Source: Streptomyces sp. CA-210063 (GTDB lineage: Bacteria; Actinomycetota; Actinomycetes; Streptomycetales; Streptomycetaceae). Taken from it: a stretch of DNA of 64,000 bases. The notes beneath the pieces were generated by a model. That model was not told the origin of the DNA. It was given only the letters and a program-made list of their open reading frames with translations, and did not search any database. A program made the position numbers and the translations under genes. The stretch is taken from the NCBI RefSeq assembly GCF_024612015.1, contig NZ_CP102512.1, positions 5,890,001-5,954,000 on the forward strand. Direction: 5' to 3'. Below are positions 51,646-59,879 of this stretch, piece after piece (the first letter of the stretch is position 1; every line of letters starts with the position of its first letter).

Positions 51646-52638
51646 CTACCAGGCGAAGGCCTCGGGGGACGGGCCGGGCCCGGGGAAGATCTCGTCCAGT
51701 GACTTCAGGAGCTCCTCGCTCAGGTCCAGCTGCGAGGCCCGGATCGCGGATTCGAGCTGTTCCGCCGTGCGGGGGCCGACGATCGGGCCCGTGACTCCGG
51801 GGCGGGTCAGGAGCCAGGCCAGGGCGGCTTCGCCGGGCTCGATGCCGTGCTTGTCGAGGAGGTCCTCGTAGGACTGGATCTGGGCGCGGGCGGCCGGGTC
51901 GGCGAGGGTCTCGGCCGCGCGGCCGGAGGTGCGGCGGCCGCCCTGGACCTCCTTCTTGATGACACCGCCGAGCAGTCCGCCGTGCAGCGGTGACCAGGGG
52001 ATGACCCCGAGGCCGTACTCCTGAGCCGCCGGGATGACCTCCATCTCGGCGCGACGCTCGGCGAGGTTGTAGAGGCACTGCTCGCTGACGAGGCCGATGG
52101 TGCCGCCCCGGCGGGCGGCGGTCTCGTTGGCCTGGGCGATCTTGTAGCCGGGGAAGTTGGAGGAGCCGACGTAAAGGATCTTGCCCTGCTGTACGAGGAC
52201 GTCGATCGCCTGCCAGATCTCCTCGAAGGGGGTGGCCCGGTCGATGTGGTGGAACTGGTAGACGTCGATGTAGTCCGTCCGCAGCCGCTTGAGGCTGGCG
52301 TCGACCGCGCGCCGGATGTTCAGGGCGGAGAGCTTGTCGTGGTTGGGCCAGGCGTCGGGGTCCGCCGCCATGTTCGCGTAGACCTTGGTGGCGAGCACGA
52401 CCTTGTCGCGGCGCTCGCCGCCCTTCGCGAACCAGGTGCCGATGATGCTCTCGGTGCGGCCCTTGTTCTCGCCCCAGCCGTACACGTTCGCCGTGTCGAA
52501 GAAGTTGATCCCCGCGTCCAGCGCCGCGTCCATGATCGCGTGGCTGTCCGCTTCGTCCGTCTGCGGACCGAAGTTCATGGTGCCGAGCACCAGCCGGCTG
52601 ACCTTGAGTCCCGTGCGTCCGAGCTGTGTGTACTTCAT
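51646..52638 (-). CDS. Aldo/keto reductase
   Basis: 330 residues, complete AKR TIM barrel: Asp/Tyr of FFDTANVYG, Lys of ATKVYANM, His of YQFHHIDR, and the NADPH loop PIVGPRTAEQLESAIRA. YajO/Kvbeta-like. Likely reduces carbonyls with NADPH; substrate unknown. Confidence 0.92.
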   Translation of the reverse strand: MKYTQLGRTGLKVSRLVLGTMNFGPQTDEADSHAIMDAALDAGINFFDTANVYGWGENKGRTESIIGTWFAKGGERRDKVVLATKVYANMAADPDAWPNHDKLSALNIRRAVDASLKRLRTDYIDVYQFHHIDRATPFEEIWQAIDVLVQQGKILYVGSSNFPGYKIAQANETAARRGGTIGLVSEQCLYNLAERRAEMEVIPAAQEYGLGVIPWSPLHGGLLGGVIKKEVQGGRRTSGRAAETLADPAARAQIQSYEDLLDKHGIEPGEAALAWLLTRPGVTGPIVGPRTAEQLESAIRASQLDLSEELLKSLDEIFPGPGPSPEAFAW

Positions 52639-52761
52639 GACTCCTTAGCCAAGGCCGTGGAGTGCGCTCTAGGCAAGCGGGGGCGGGTGTGTGGCGGCCT
52701 GGATGGGTGGGACCTTGACGCTATCCAACGGTTAGTGCTTTCCTTCGGTAAGTACCACCAC

Positions 52762-52775
52762 CTTGAAACTTCAAG
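52762..52775. promoter_or_regulatory. Operator candidate CTTGAA-AC-TTCAAG
   Basis: A perfect 6-bp inverted repeat with a 2-base centre, 18 bases before the GTG of the SnoaL-like gene. The spacing and position fit a repressor site overlapping the promoter. The regulator is not identifiable here. Confidence 0.5.
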
Positions 52776-52793
52776 TTATTCATGGGAGCCATC

Positions 52794-53723
52794 GTGACCC
52801 CCACCACGCCTGCCCGCCGCACCCTTGTCGCCGCCCTCGTGGCCGCGGCGCTCACGTCGACCGTCGCCGTCGTACCGGCGGTCGCGGCCCCGACGGCCGC
52901 CGCCGAGCGGGTCTCGTACGGGGATGCCTCGCGCCTCGGCTACCAGAAGGCCGTCGCCGTTCGCGTGCTCAAGGGGGTGTTCGAGGAGGGGGACACGGCG
53001 GTCGTGGACCGTTACGTGCGGCCGGACTACATCCAGCACAACCCGCTCGCGCCGGACGGGGCGGAGACGTTGAAGGGTCTCGCGGGGGTGATGAACCAGC
53101 AGTTCCCGGACGCCGAGTACGACGTCAAGCGGGTCCTCGCGCAGGGCGACCTGGTCCTCGTGCACTCCAACGTCGTGCTGACGCCCGGCAGTCGGGGCTC
53201 CGCCGTGTTCGACATCTTCCGGTTCCAGGGCGGGCGGATCGCTGAGCACTGGGACGTGGTGCAGGAGGTGCCGGAGTCGTCGGCGAACGGCAACGACATG
53301 TTCTCCACGGTCAGTCGGCCGCGGACCAGCAAGCCGGGGCCGGCCTGGCTGACCTCGTACAACGAGAAGCTGGTGACGAAGGCGTTCGACCGGCTGCTGG
53401 TGCGCAAGGACCTCTCGGCGGTCGACAAGTACTGGGGCCCCGAGTACCACCAGCACAACCCGAACATCCCGAACGGGGTGGAGGGGGTCAAGGCCGGGCT
53501 GGGCGCCTACTTCCAGCAGTTCCCCCAGCTCTCCGTCTCCCCGAAGCGTGTCATCGCCGAGGGTGACCTCGTCGCCGTCCACAGCCACTACGTGAACGCG
53601 CCGGGCGAGCGCGGCCAGGCCGTCATCGACCTCTTCCGGGTGCGCAACGGGAAGATCGTCGAGCATTGGGACGCGCTCCAGGACGTACCGGCGACTTCGG
53701 CGAACGACAACACGATGTTCTGA
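52794..53723 (+). CDS. Secreted tandem SnoaL/NTF2-like protein
   Basis: 309 residues from GTG 52794, which has GGGAG six bases upstream; an ATG at 52782 lacks one. Signal peptide LVAALVAAALTSTVAVVPA, cleaved near AVA-APT. Two SnoaL-like alpha/beta halves follow, each with a YxQHNP segment (DYIQHNPLAPDG; YHQHNPNIPNG) and a matching end (IAEHWDVVQEVP; IVEHWDALQDVP). The repeat indicates internal duplication. Family members are often hydrolases or isomerases of small molecules. Its 3' end is repeated five times downstream. Confidence 0.85.
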   Translation: MTPTTPARRTLVAALVAAALTSTVAVVPAVAAPTAAAERVSYGDASRLGYQKAVAVRVLKGVFEEGDTAVVDRYVRPDYIQHNPLAPDGAETLKGLAGVMNQQFPDAEYDVKRVLAQGDLVLVHSNVVLTPGSRGSAVFDIFRFQGGRIAEHWDVVQEVPESSANGNDMFSTVSRPRTSKPGPAWLTSYNEKLVTKAFDRLLVRKDLSAVDKYWGPEYHQHNPNIPNGVEGVKAGLGAYFQQFPQLSVSPKRVIAEGDLVAVHSHYVNAPGERGQAVIDLFRVRNGKIVEHWDALQDVPATSANDNTMF

Positions 53724-53793
53724 CCACGATGCTCTGACCACGATGCTCTGACCACGATGCTCTGACCACGATGTTCTGACCACGATGTTCTGA
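53724..53793 (+). repeat. Five 14-bp tandem repeats after the SnoaL-like stop
   Basis: CCACGATGYTCTGA x5, a copy of the last bases of the gene (ACGATGTTCTGA). Each unit ends in TGA. Since 14 is not a multiple of three, the array puts stops in all three frames. Confidence 0.97.
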
Positions 53794-53831
53794 CGGCGAC
53801 GGGCGTACAGGGCCGTGCCACCCTGTGCGCC

Positions 53832-54338
53832 ATGGAGCGCGTGTGGATTCGGGGACTGGTCGTGCCGCCGTTGTTGGTGTCATTGCTGCGGGAGGGGCGG
53901 TGGGTGCATCCGGGGGACGCGGAGATGGGCCGGGTGATTCCGTGGTTCGAGGATCCGCTGCACTTCTGCGGCAGCGTGGCCGAGATGGAGCGGGAGTCCC
54001 GGTCGATGGACATGTTCGCCGACGACTCGTCCTCCGATCTGTTTCACGTGCTGCGGGGCAGCCGGCGGGAGGCGCCCGTCGAACTGCCCTGGATGGACGT
54101 CGAGAAGGCGTACCTCGTCGCCGTCAATCGGCGGCCGGGCGACGACGTGGCCCTCGCGCTCGACTACCGCACCGATCCGGCGGACCCCAGGGTCGTGGGC
54201 AGCGACTTCTGGACGGACCCCAGGCATGGCGCGTGGCGGGTGGTGGCGCCCACCTTCTCGGCGTTCGCCGCCGTGCTCGGGCTCAGGTCTTCGGCAGATT
54301 CTGAGGGCTCTGGGGGCTCTGGGGGCTCTGGGGGCTAG
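53832..54338 (+). CDS. SUKH/SMI1-like protein with (SGG) tail
   Basis: 168 residues. ALDYRTDPADPRVV, GSDFWTDPRHGAWRVVAPTF and FAAVLGLRSSA near the C-terminus match the end of SMI1/KNR4 (SUKH) proteins, used as immunity or scaffold proteins. The C-terminal SGGSGGSGG is encoded by a 9-bp GGCTCTGGG microsatellite that also encodes the C-terminus of the convergent MFS gene. No toxin is adjacent. Confidence 0.6.
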   Translation: MERVWIRGLVVPPLLVSLLREGRWVHPGDAEMGRVIPWFEDPLHFCGSVAEMERESRSMDMFADDSSSDLFHVLRGSRREAPVELPWMDVEKAYLVAVNRRPGDDVALALDYRTDPADPRVVGSDFWTDPRHGAWRVVAPTFSAFAAVLGLRSSADSEGSGGSGGSGG

Positions 54339-55980
54339 GGGGGCTCTGGGCGGTCTGAGAGTTCTGGGTGTCAGGGGGGTTTCGGGGGTTCTTGATGGGT
54401 GGCTCGGTGGGGCGGGCCGGTCGGCGGTGGGGGAGCAGGAGGAGTGGGGTCGCCAGGAGGAGGACGCCGGCGGCGGTGATCGCGATGCGGGGGGTGGTGA
54501 CGGCGGCGAGGAGGCCCCAGAGGGCCGTCAGGGCGGCGGTGGTGAGTTTGCCGGTGACGGACCAGGCGGAGAGGGTGCGGACGACGCGGTCCGGTGGGGT
54601 CTCGTTGAGGCGTCGCGTGGCCAGCACGGGGGTGTAGACGGCTATGCAGGTGATCAGACCGAGTTCGACGACCATGACGAGGACGAGACCGGCGGTACCG
54701 GGGCCGACGAACGCCAGCCCCAGCGGCCAGCACGCCCGCAGTGTCCCGGCGGTCAGCAGGACCCTGCGGGGGCCGTACCGGGCGACCAGACGGCGGGAGA
54801 GGCGGGAGCCGATCAGACCGCCGACGCAGGGCACGGCGAAGGCGAGGCCGTACTGCCAGGCGGAGAAGCCGAGTTGGCCCACCATGAGGACGAGCATCAG
54901 CGGCGAGGCCACCATGATCAGGGCGTTGACGAGGACGGTGTTGAGGAAGAGGGGACGCAGGGCCGGGTTGGTGAGGATGTAGCGCCAGCCGTCGAGGAGG
55001 TCGCTGGGGCGGAGACGGGGCAAGGGGGCGGGGCGCGGCGGGCCGCTTCCTGGCGCGGGCTGCTGCGGCGAGGGCTCCGGTGGCGGCGCGTTGTCCGGCT
55101 CGGGCCCTCGTGGCGGTCCATTCCCCGGCTCGGGTCCACGTAGCGGTCCATTCCCCGGCTCGGGTTCCCGTGGCGGGACGATTCCCGTGGCGGGCTCACG
55201 TGGCGAGGGTTCCTGTTGCGGGCCGGTCCTCGTCGTGGGCTCCGGTCGCGGGTGGTCCCCCGGCGCGGGCTCCGGGCGCGGTCCGGTCCCCGGCGTGGGT
55301 TCCGGGCACGGGCCGGTCCTCGTCGTGGGTTCGGGTCGCGGTCCGGTCCCCGGCGCGGGTTTCCGTAGCGCCCCGTTTCGTGTCGGGTGGGGCTCGTTGC
55401 CGCCGATCGCTCGGATGCCCGCCGCCGAGAGGAGGTAGCTGACCGCGTCGGCCACGAGGGTCGTCACCGGGCCGAAGATGCCCAGCGCGGCTCCGCCCAG
55501 TGGTGGGCCGAGCATGGTGGTGGTCCAGGTCGTGGCCTCCAGGCGGCCGTTGGCGGCCAGGAGATGTTCCGGGGGGACCAGGGACTTCAGACAGGCGCCG
55601 CTCGCCGCGGTGAAGGTGATGTCGGCCGCGGCGACGACCGTCGACACCAGCAGGAGCTGGGGGAAGGTGAGCAGATCGAGGGCGTACGCCGCCGGGACGG
55701 TCAGCAGGGCCGCACAGCGGACCAGGTCCATCGTGATCATCACCGGGCGCTTGCGGCGGAACTCCACCCAGGGGCCGAGCGGTACGGCCACCGCCGCGCC
55801 GACCGCCAGGCCGGTCGCCGCCAGTGCGGAGACCTCCGACGGGCCGACGTCCAGGACCAGCACCGCGATCAGGGGGAACGCGTCGAACGCCAGCCGCGTA
55901 CCGAACGAACTGACCGCGAACGACGCCCACAGCCACCGGAACTCCCGCCCCAGCGCGCCGCCCCGCCCGGCCCCCACCAT
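54283..55980 (-). CDS. MFS transporter with Pro/Glu-rich central loop
   Basis: 565 residues. Six helices (WLWASFAVSSFGTRLAFDAF first), then about 115 residues of PEP-rich repeats (GTGPRPEPTTRTGP and GNGPPRGPEP types), then six more helices. The DrrB/EmrB-like N-half and a C-half with PLRPLFLNTVLVNALIMVAS are clear. The loop between TM6 and TM7 is normally 30-60 residues. The C-terminal PQSPQSPQSPQ tail overlaps the SUKH-like gene by 56 bases. Confidence 0.85.
   Translation of the reverse strand: MVGAGRGGALGREFRWLWASFAVSSFGTRLAFDAFPLIAVLVLDVGPSEVSALAATGLAVGAAVAVPLGPWVEFRRKRPVMITMDLVRCAALLTVPAAYALDLLTFPQLLLVSTVVAAADITFTAASGACLKSLVPPEHLLAANGRLEATTWTTTMLGPPLGGAALGIFGPVTTLVADAVSYLLSAAGIRAIGGNEPHPTRNGALRKPAPGTGPRPEPTTRTGPCPEPTPGTGPRPEPAPGDHPRPEPTTRTGPQQEPSPREPATGIVPPREPEPGNGPLRGPEPGNGPPRGPEPDNAPPPEPSPQQPAPGSGPPRPAPLPRLRPSDLLDGWRYILTNPALRPLFLNTVLVNALIMVASPLMLVLMVGQLGFSAWQYGLAFAVPCVGGLIGSRLSRRLVARYGPRRVLLTAGTLRACWPLGLAFVGPGTAGLVLVMVVELGLITCIAVYTPVLATRRLNETPPDRVVRTLSAWSVTGKLTTAALTALWGLLAAVTTPRIAITAAGVLLLATPLLLLPHRRPARPTEPPIKNPRNPPDTQNSQTAQSPPSPQSPQSPQSPQNLPKT
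54306..54350. repeat. 9-bp microsatellite shared by two convergent genes
   Basis: Five copies of GGCTCTGGG (one GGCTAGGGG). The plus strand encodes SGG units in the SUKH-like protein, the minus strand PQS units in the MFS protein. The degenerate copy supplies the plus-strand stop TAG. Confidence 0.9.
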
Positions 55981-56131
55981 CTCCGGTACCCCCGCCGTCG
56001 CGCCGCTCGACGCGGTCCGTGCGGGTCGCGTCCGACCGGGTCATCCAAGCGGGCGGGAGGCGGTCGATCAAGCCACCGGCCGGCCGGGGAGCGGTTCTTG
56101 GCCAGGCCTTTGACGGCTTGACGCGACGGGC

Positions 56132-56722
56132 TCAGTCGCGGGGGAACTCGTCGGTCTTGAGGGTGAGGTCGAGAAGTGTCATGGTCATATCGACGTCCCC
56201 GCCGTACGTGATGGAGAGGTCGCTGACATAGTCCCCGTCCTTGGGCTGCGTGAACAGGCGACACTTGCCCACATAGGGGTCGGCGATGAGGTAGACGGGG
56301 ACCTCGGCGAGTGCGTACGCGGTCTTCTTGGGGCCGTAGTCGTTCATGGCCGTGTCCTTGGAGATGACCTCGGCGATGAACTCCACGTCCTGGTGACGCC
56401 AACGGCCCTCGGCGTCCTTCGTCGAGCCGTCGCGCAGCTTCGCCACGTCCGGGGCGAGACCGTTCTTGTAGCCGGGGAAGTCGATGCGGACATCCGAGAA
56501 CACTTTCGAGCGTCGCCCGAAGCGATCCCTGGCCGCATCGATGATCAGGAGAATGGTCTCCCAGTGCACGTCCCGCTGCGGCGACATGTAGACGGTCCCC
56601 TCGACGATCTCGACCTTGTAACCCTCGGGGACGGGCATCTTCTCGAGCCGCTCGAACATCTCGTCGAGCCAGCTCGTGTTGTCGCTCTCGGCCATCGCGA
56701 TCCTGTCTTCAAGGACGGTCAT
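56132..56722 (-). CDS. Uma2-family PD-(D/E)XK endonuclease
   Basis: 196 residues, DUF820/Uma2: DVRIDFPGYKNGLAPDVAKL (Asp of the PD motif), VEFIAEVISKDTAMND (ExK-like E/S-K), KKTAYALAEVPVYLIADPYV. These small nucleases are abundant in Streptomyces; biological role is unclear. Confidence 0.9.
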   Translation of the reverse strand: MTVLEDRIAMAESDNTSWLDEMFERLEKMPVPEGYKVEIVEGTVYMSPQRDVHWETILLIIDAARDRFGRRSKVFSDVRIDFPGYKNGLAPDVAKLRDGSTKDAEGRWRHQDVEFIAEVISKDTAMNDYGPKKTAYALAEVPVYLIADPYVGKCRLFTQPKDGDYVSDLSITYGGDVDMTMTLLDLTLKTDEFPRD

Positions 56723-56906
56723 CGTGGCGCTCCTCCCCGGCTGCCGCTCGGTCGCACACAGCCGCGCAGTACAACGATACGTTCGGTGGCCAGGACACGG
56801 CCGGTAGGGCGAAAACCTGTCGTTCGCGCTGCTGACGGCCAGGGTCAGGAAGCCTGCCCAGGCGCGCGGGGAGGACCGCTCGGGACCCAGCGGGTTCCCG
56901 CGGCCG

Positions 56907-57590
56907 TCACGACAGCTCGTACGGTCCGCCCAGCCCCCACGCCTCGTGCATCGCGCTCGCGAAAGCCGCCGCGATCTTGTGTTCGCCGGAGGCGTTGGGG
57001 TGGGTGCCGTCGTAGGTGTCCCAGTGGATGTCGTACGACGGGGGCGGGGACGCCAGGAGGAGCGGGGAGCGGGGCTCGTCGAGGTCGGCGGCCGTCTTGG
57101 CGAGGAGTTCGTTGAAGCGGGCGACCTGGGCGGCGAAGGGGGCGTCGGACTCGGCGCGGACGTTCGGGGTGACCGGGAGGAGGACCATGCGGACGCGCGG
57201 GTCCGCCTCGCGGGCGGCCGCGACGAAGCGGCGGGTGTTCTCGGCGGTCTGCTCGGCGTTGGTGTAGAAGCCCAGGTCGATGAGGCCGAGGGAGACGAGG
57301 AGCACGTTGGCGCGCTGCTCGCGGATCGCGCCGGCGATCAGCGGGGCCATGTGGAGCCAGCCCTCGCCCCAGCCGGCGAGATGGGCGCGGGGGAAACGCG
57401 GGTCGGTGTCGGCGTACTCGTACGACGTCGGGGCGTCCAGCGTCTTGTCGTAGAGCGTCTCGCGCGGGCCGACGATCTTGAAGGGGCCGTTGTGCGTCGC
57501 GCACAGGTGCTGCCAGAACCGGTAGCGCCATGTGTGTTCGCCCGCGCTCCCGATCGTCATGGAGTCGCCTACGGGCATGAACCTGAGCAT
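56907..57590 (-). CDS. SGNH/GDSL hydrolase
   Basis: 227 residues from ATG 57590 (MLRFMPVGDSMTIGSAG; GDS Ser block). Block III GxND is replaced by LGLIDLG; block V DGTHPNASGEHKIA carries the catalytic D and H. Likely an esterase/lipase of small substrates; no signal peptide, so intracellular. The ORF opens upstream through a palindromic-element half-site, which is not protein-like. Confidence 0.82.
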   Translation of the reverse strand: MLRFMPVGDSMTIGSAGEHTWRYRFWQHLCATHNGPFKIVGPRETLYDKTLDAPTSYEYADTDPRFPRAHLAGWGEGWLHMAPLIAGAIREQRANVLLVSLGLIDLGFYTNAEQTAENTRRFVAAAREADPRVRMVLLPVTPNVRAESDAPFAAQVARFNELLAKTAADLDEPRSPLLLASPPPSYDIHWDTYDGTHPNASGEHKIAAAFASAMHEAWGLGGPYELS

Positions 57591-57677
57591 TCGCACATCA
57601 TGAACGATCGCTACCGGCTGGTAGGGGCCGTCCGGGCCGACAGCCCTGTGAACCTTGCCACGTGGAGGGCGCCCCGC

Positions 57678-57705
57678 AGGGGCGCGGGGAACTGCGCGCC
57701 CAGCC
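57678..57705. repeat. Palindromic intergenic element, copy 7 (right half)
   Basis: AGGGGCGCGGGGAACTGCGC then GCCCAGCC, without a left arm, followed by CAACCCGCACCCGAC outer-arm sequence. Confidence 0.85.
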
Positions 57706-57792
57706 ACGAACAACCCGCACCCGACCACCCACCGGACACCCCAACGGCGCTCCCCACCCCACCCAGCGGAGTGAGATGGCAGGCTTGGGACC

Positions 57793-58818
57793 ATGCGCCG
57801 TCGCCCCCTCCCCTTCCTCCACCCGTTCCTCGCCGGCTTCGCCGGGCTCGCCGCGGTCCTGCTCGCCGCCGTGTCGGCCGCGCCCGCGGTCGCCGCCGAC
57901 GACGGGTTCACGATGAAGGACTCGAGGATCACCGAGTCGAGCGGTCTGGCCGCGTCGCGGCAGCACCCGGGGGTCTACTGGACCCACAACGACAGCGACG
58001 ACGGGGCGTTCCTCTACGCCGTGGACAGCAAGACCGGCGAGACGGTCGCCACGGTCACGCTGACGGGCGTCGGCACCCCGCGTGACGTCGAGGCGATCTC
58101 CATCGGCCCGGACAACAGGCTCTACGTCGGCGACATCGGCGACAACCTCGGCGGCACCTGGGCGTACGTGTGGATCTACGAGCTGCCGGAGCCGAAGGAG
58201 CTGACGGACCAGACGGTCAAGGCCACGCAGTACGTCGTGAAGTACGAGGACGGGGCACGGGACGCGGAGGCGCTGATGGTGCATCAGAAGACCGGGCGGG
58301 TCTACATCGCCGACAAGAACGAGGCGGGCGGGTCGCTGTACGAGGGACCGGCCGAGCTCTCCGCCTCCGGCACGAACGTCTTCAAGAAGGTCGCCGCCGT
58401 CCCCGACCTGGAGGTCACCGACGGCGCGTTCTCGCCCGACGGCAAGCAGCTCGCCCTGCGCGCGTACTTCGGCGCCATCCTCTACGACTGGAACGACGGC
58501 GAGATCAAGAAGGCCGAGCGGCTGAGCGTGCCGTTGCAGCGGCAGGGGGAGTCGGTCACCTTCACCACCGACGGCTCCACGATCATGTACGGCAGTGAGG
58601 GGTCGGGCAGCACGGTCGTCGCGCGGGACGTGCCAGGCTCCGGAAGCGGCGGCTCCGGCTCCTCGTCGTCCGAGTCCTCCGACGGGGACGGCTCCTCCGG
58701 AACCTCCCAGGCGGACGGCGAGGGCACCAGCTCCACGGTCAAGGTCGGCGTCCTCGCCGTCGCCGGGGCCGTGGTCGTCGTATGGGGCTTCAAGCGGCTG
58801 CTGCGCCGGCCGTCCTGA
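57793..58818 (+). CDS. Secreted, membrane-anchored beta-propeller-like protein
   Basis: 341 residues. Signal peptide (RRRPLPFLHPFLAGFAGLAA), then about 240 residues of blade-like strands (SGLAASRQHPGVYWTHNDSD, ...ALYVGDIGDN..., LLVHQKTGRVYIADKNEAG, ...GAFSPDGKQLALRAY), a Ser/Gly-rich stalk (GSGSGGSGSSSSESSDGDGS), one TM helix (VGVLAVAGAVVVVWGFK) and an RRPS tail. Displayed on the cell surface. Function unknown. Confidence 0.8.
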   Translation: MRRRPLPFLHPFLAGFAGLAAVLLAAVSAAPAVAADDGFTMKDSRITESSGLAASRQHPGVYWTHNDSDDGAFLYAVDSKTGETVATVTLTGVGTPRDVEAISIGPDNRLYVGDIGDNLGGTWAYVWIYELPEPKELTDQTVKATQYVVKYEDGARDAEALMVHQKTGRVYIADKNEAGGSLYEGPAELSASGTNVFKKVAAVPDLEVTDGAFSPDGKQLALRAYFGAILYDWNDGEIKKAERLSVPLQRQGESVTFTTDGSTIMYGSEGSGSTVVARDVPGSGSGGSGSSSSESSDGDGSSGTSQADGEGTSSTVKVGVLAVAGAVVVVWGFKRLLRRPS

Positions 58819-58851
58819 GCCCGCCGGCGACCAGGTGGGTGGCAGACCGGG

Positions 58852-59313
58852 TCAGATCACGCGGAACAGGTCGGCGGCGGCGTGGACGTCCGTGAGGTCC
58901 TCGATGGCGCGGAGGTTGTCGCACAGGGCGTCCAGGACCGAGTCGGCCTCGGCGACGCGCGGGGCGCCGACGGCCACCCCGAAGACGCGGAAGCCCAGCC
59001 GGTGCTTGGCGTCGTTCCAGCCGCGCATCCATTCCTCGGTGACACCGCAGTCGTCGTCGGTGATCATCACGATGTCGCCGCGTCTGCGGGCCGCGTCGTC
59101 GAACTCCTCCGCCAGCAGTTCGCCGGCCGCCGTCAGCGGCCTGCGGGGCATCGGACCGCCCAGGCCCGACCAGGCATCCCCGGGCGTGAGCGAACCCGCC
59201 CCCGCATCCCCGGACCACGCACCAGATGCGTGCCGCCCGGACGCGGAGCGAACGCGGGCGACCAGAACACCCAACACCGTTCGGGGTGTTCGGCTGAGCA
59301 TGAGTCCTGGCAA
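58852..59313 (-). pseudogene. C-terminal remnant of a VWA (CoxE/ViaA-like) protein
   Basis: The last 90 codons (LAEEFDDAARRRGDIVMITD, DDCGVTEEWMRGWNDAKHRL, GFRVFGVAVGAP) are the end of a VWA protein that normally follows a MoxR ATPase. The N-terminal part, including the metal-ion adhesion site, is gone. The TTG at 59313 only opens a reading frame; no natural start is seen. The palindrome 59292-59335 lies at the upper edge. Confidence 0.7.
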
Positions 59314-59335
59314 CAGGACTCACTCCCGCTCAGCC
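59292..59335. repeat. Imperfect 44-bp palindrome at the MoxR/VWA scar
   Basis: GGCTGAGC...GAGTCC, an 8-base loop, GGACTC...GCTCAGCC. The outer 8 and inner 6 pairs are perfect, with unequal unpaired bases between. It ends one base before the MoxR stop codon. Confidence 0.85.
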
Positions 59336-59336
59336 T

Positions 59337-59801
59337 TTAGGAACGGTGGTAGATCCGCTCGTTGAGGTAGCCCAGCGTCTCGTTCAGTGCCGTCGTGGAG
59401 CACTTGAAGATCTCGTCGATGAACGCGATGTGCGCGGTCGTGGCGCGGCTGTCGTAGACCTGGCGGTACTCGCCCCGGGCCAGCGCGGCGACGTCGATGG
59501 GGCCGAACATCCGCGTCGGCGCGGTGAACTTCGACAGCAGGATCTCCCAGTAGGACGCCCCCTCGATCCTGCCGGTGAGCTCCCTGGCCATCTCGGACTT
59601 CGCCGTGCCGGGCGGGCCGAGCACCAGCGAGTGCTGTCCGGCCAGCAGTGTCACGACCAGCGTCCGCACCACGTCGGCCCGCTCGTAGAAACGGTCCGAC
59701 AGCTCGTCACCGATCGCCCGCTGCCGCTTGGCGGTGTCCTGCGCGTCCGGTGCGTTCGATGGGTCGCGTGCGTCCGGTGCGTCCGGTGCGTCCATGGTCA
59801 A
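59337..59801 (-). pseudogene. N-terminal half of a MoxR-type AAA+ ATPase
   Basis: 154 codons: DAPDAPDARD-rich head, then LAGQHSLVLGPPGTAKSEMA (Walker A), RMFGPIDVAALARGEYRQVY, HIAFIDEIFKCSTTALNETL (Walker B), GYLNERIYH and stop RS. Family members continue for another 130-200 residues (sensor 2, lid). With the VWA remnant downstream, this is a MoxR-VWA chaperone pair joined by a deletion. Its activity is lost in all likelihood. Confidence 0.75.
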
Positions 59802-59879
59802 CTCCTAGCCTGTGACGCCCTGTTGGGCCGACTGGGCGGCCTTTCGCCGAGCAAGACAGCCTTTCGAACGCCCTCGCTG

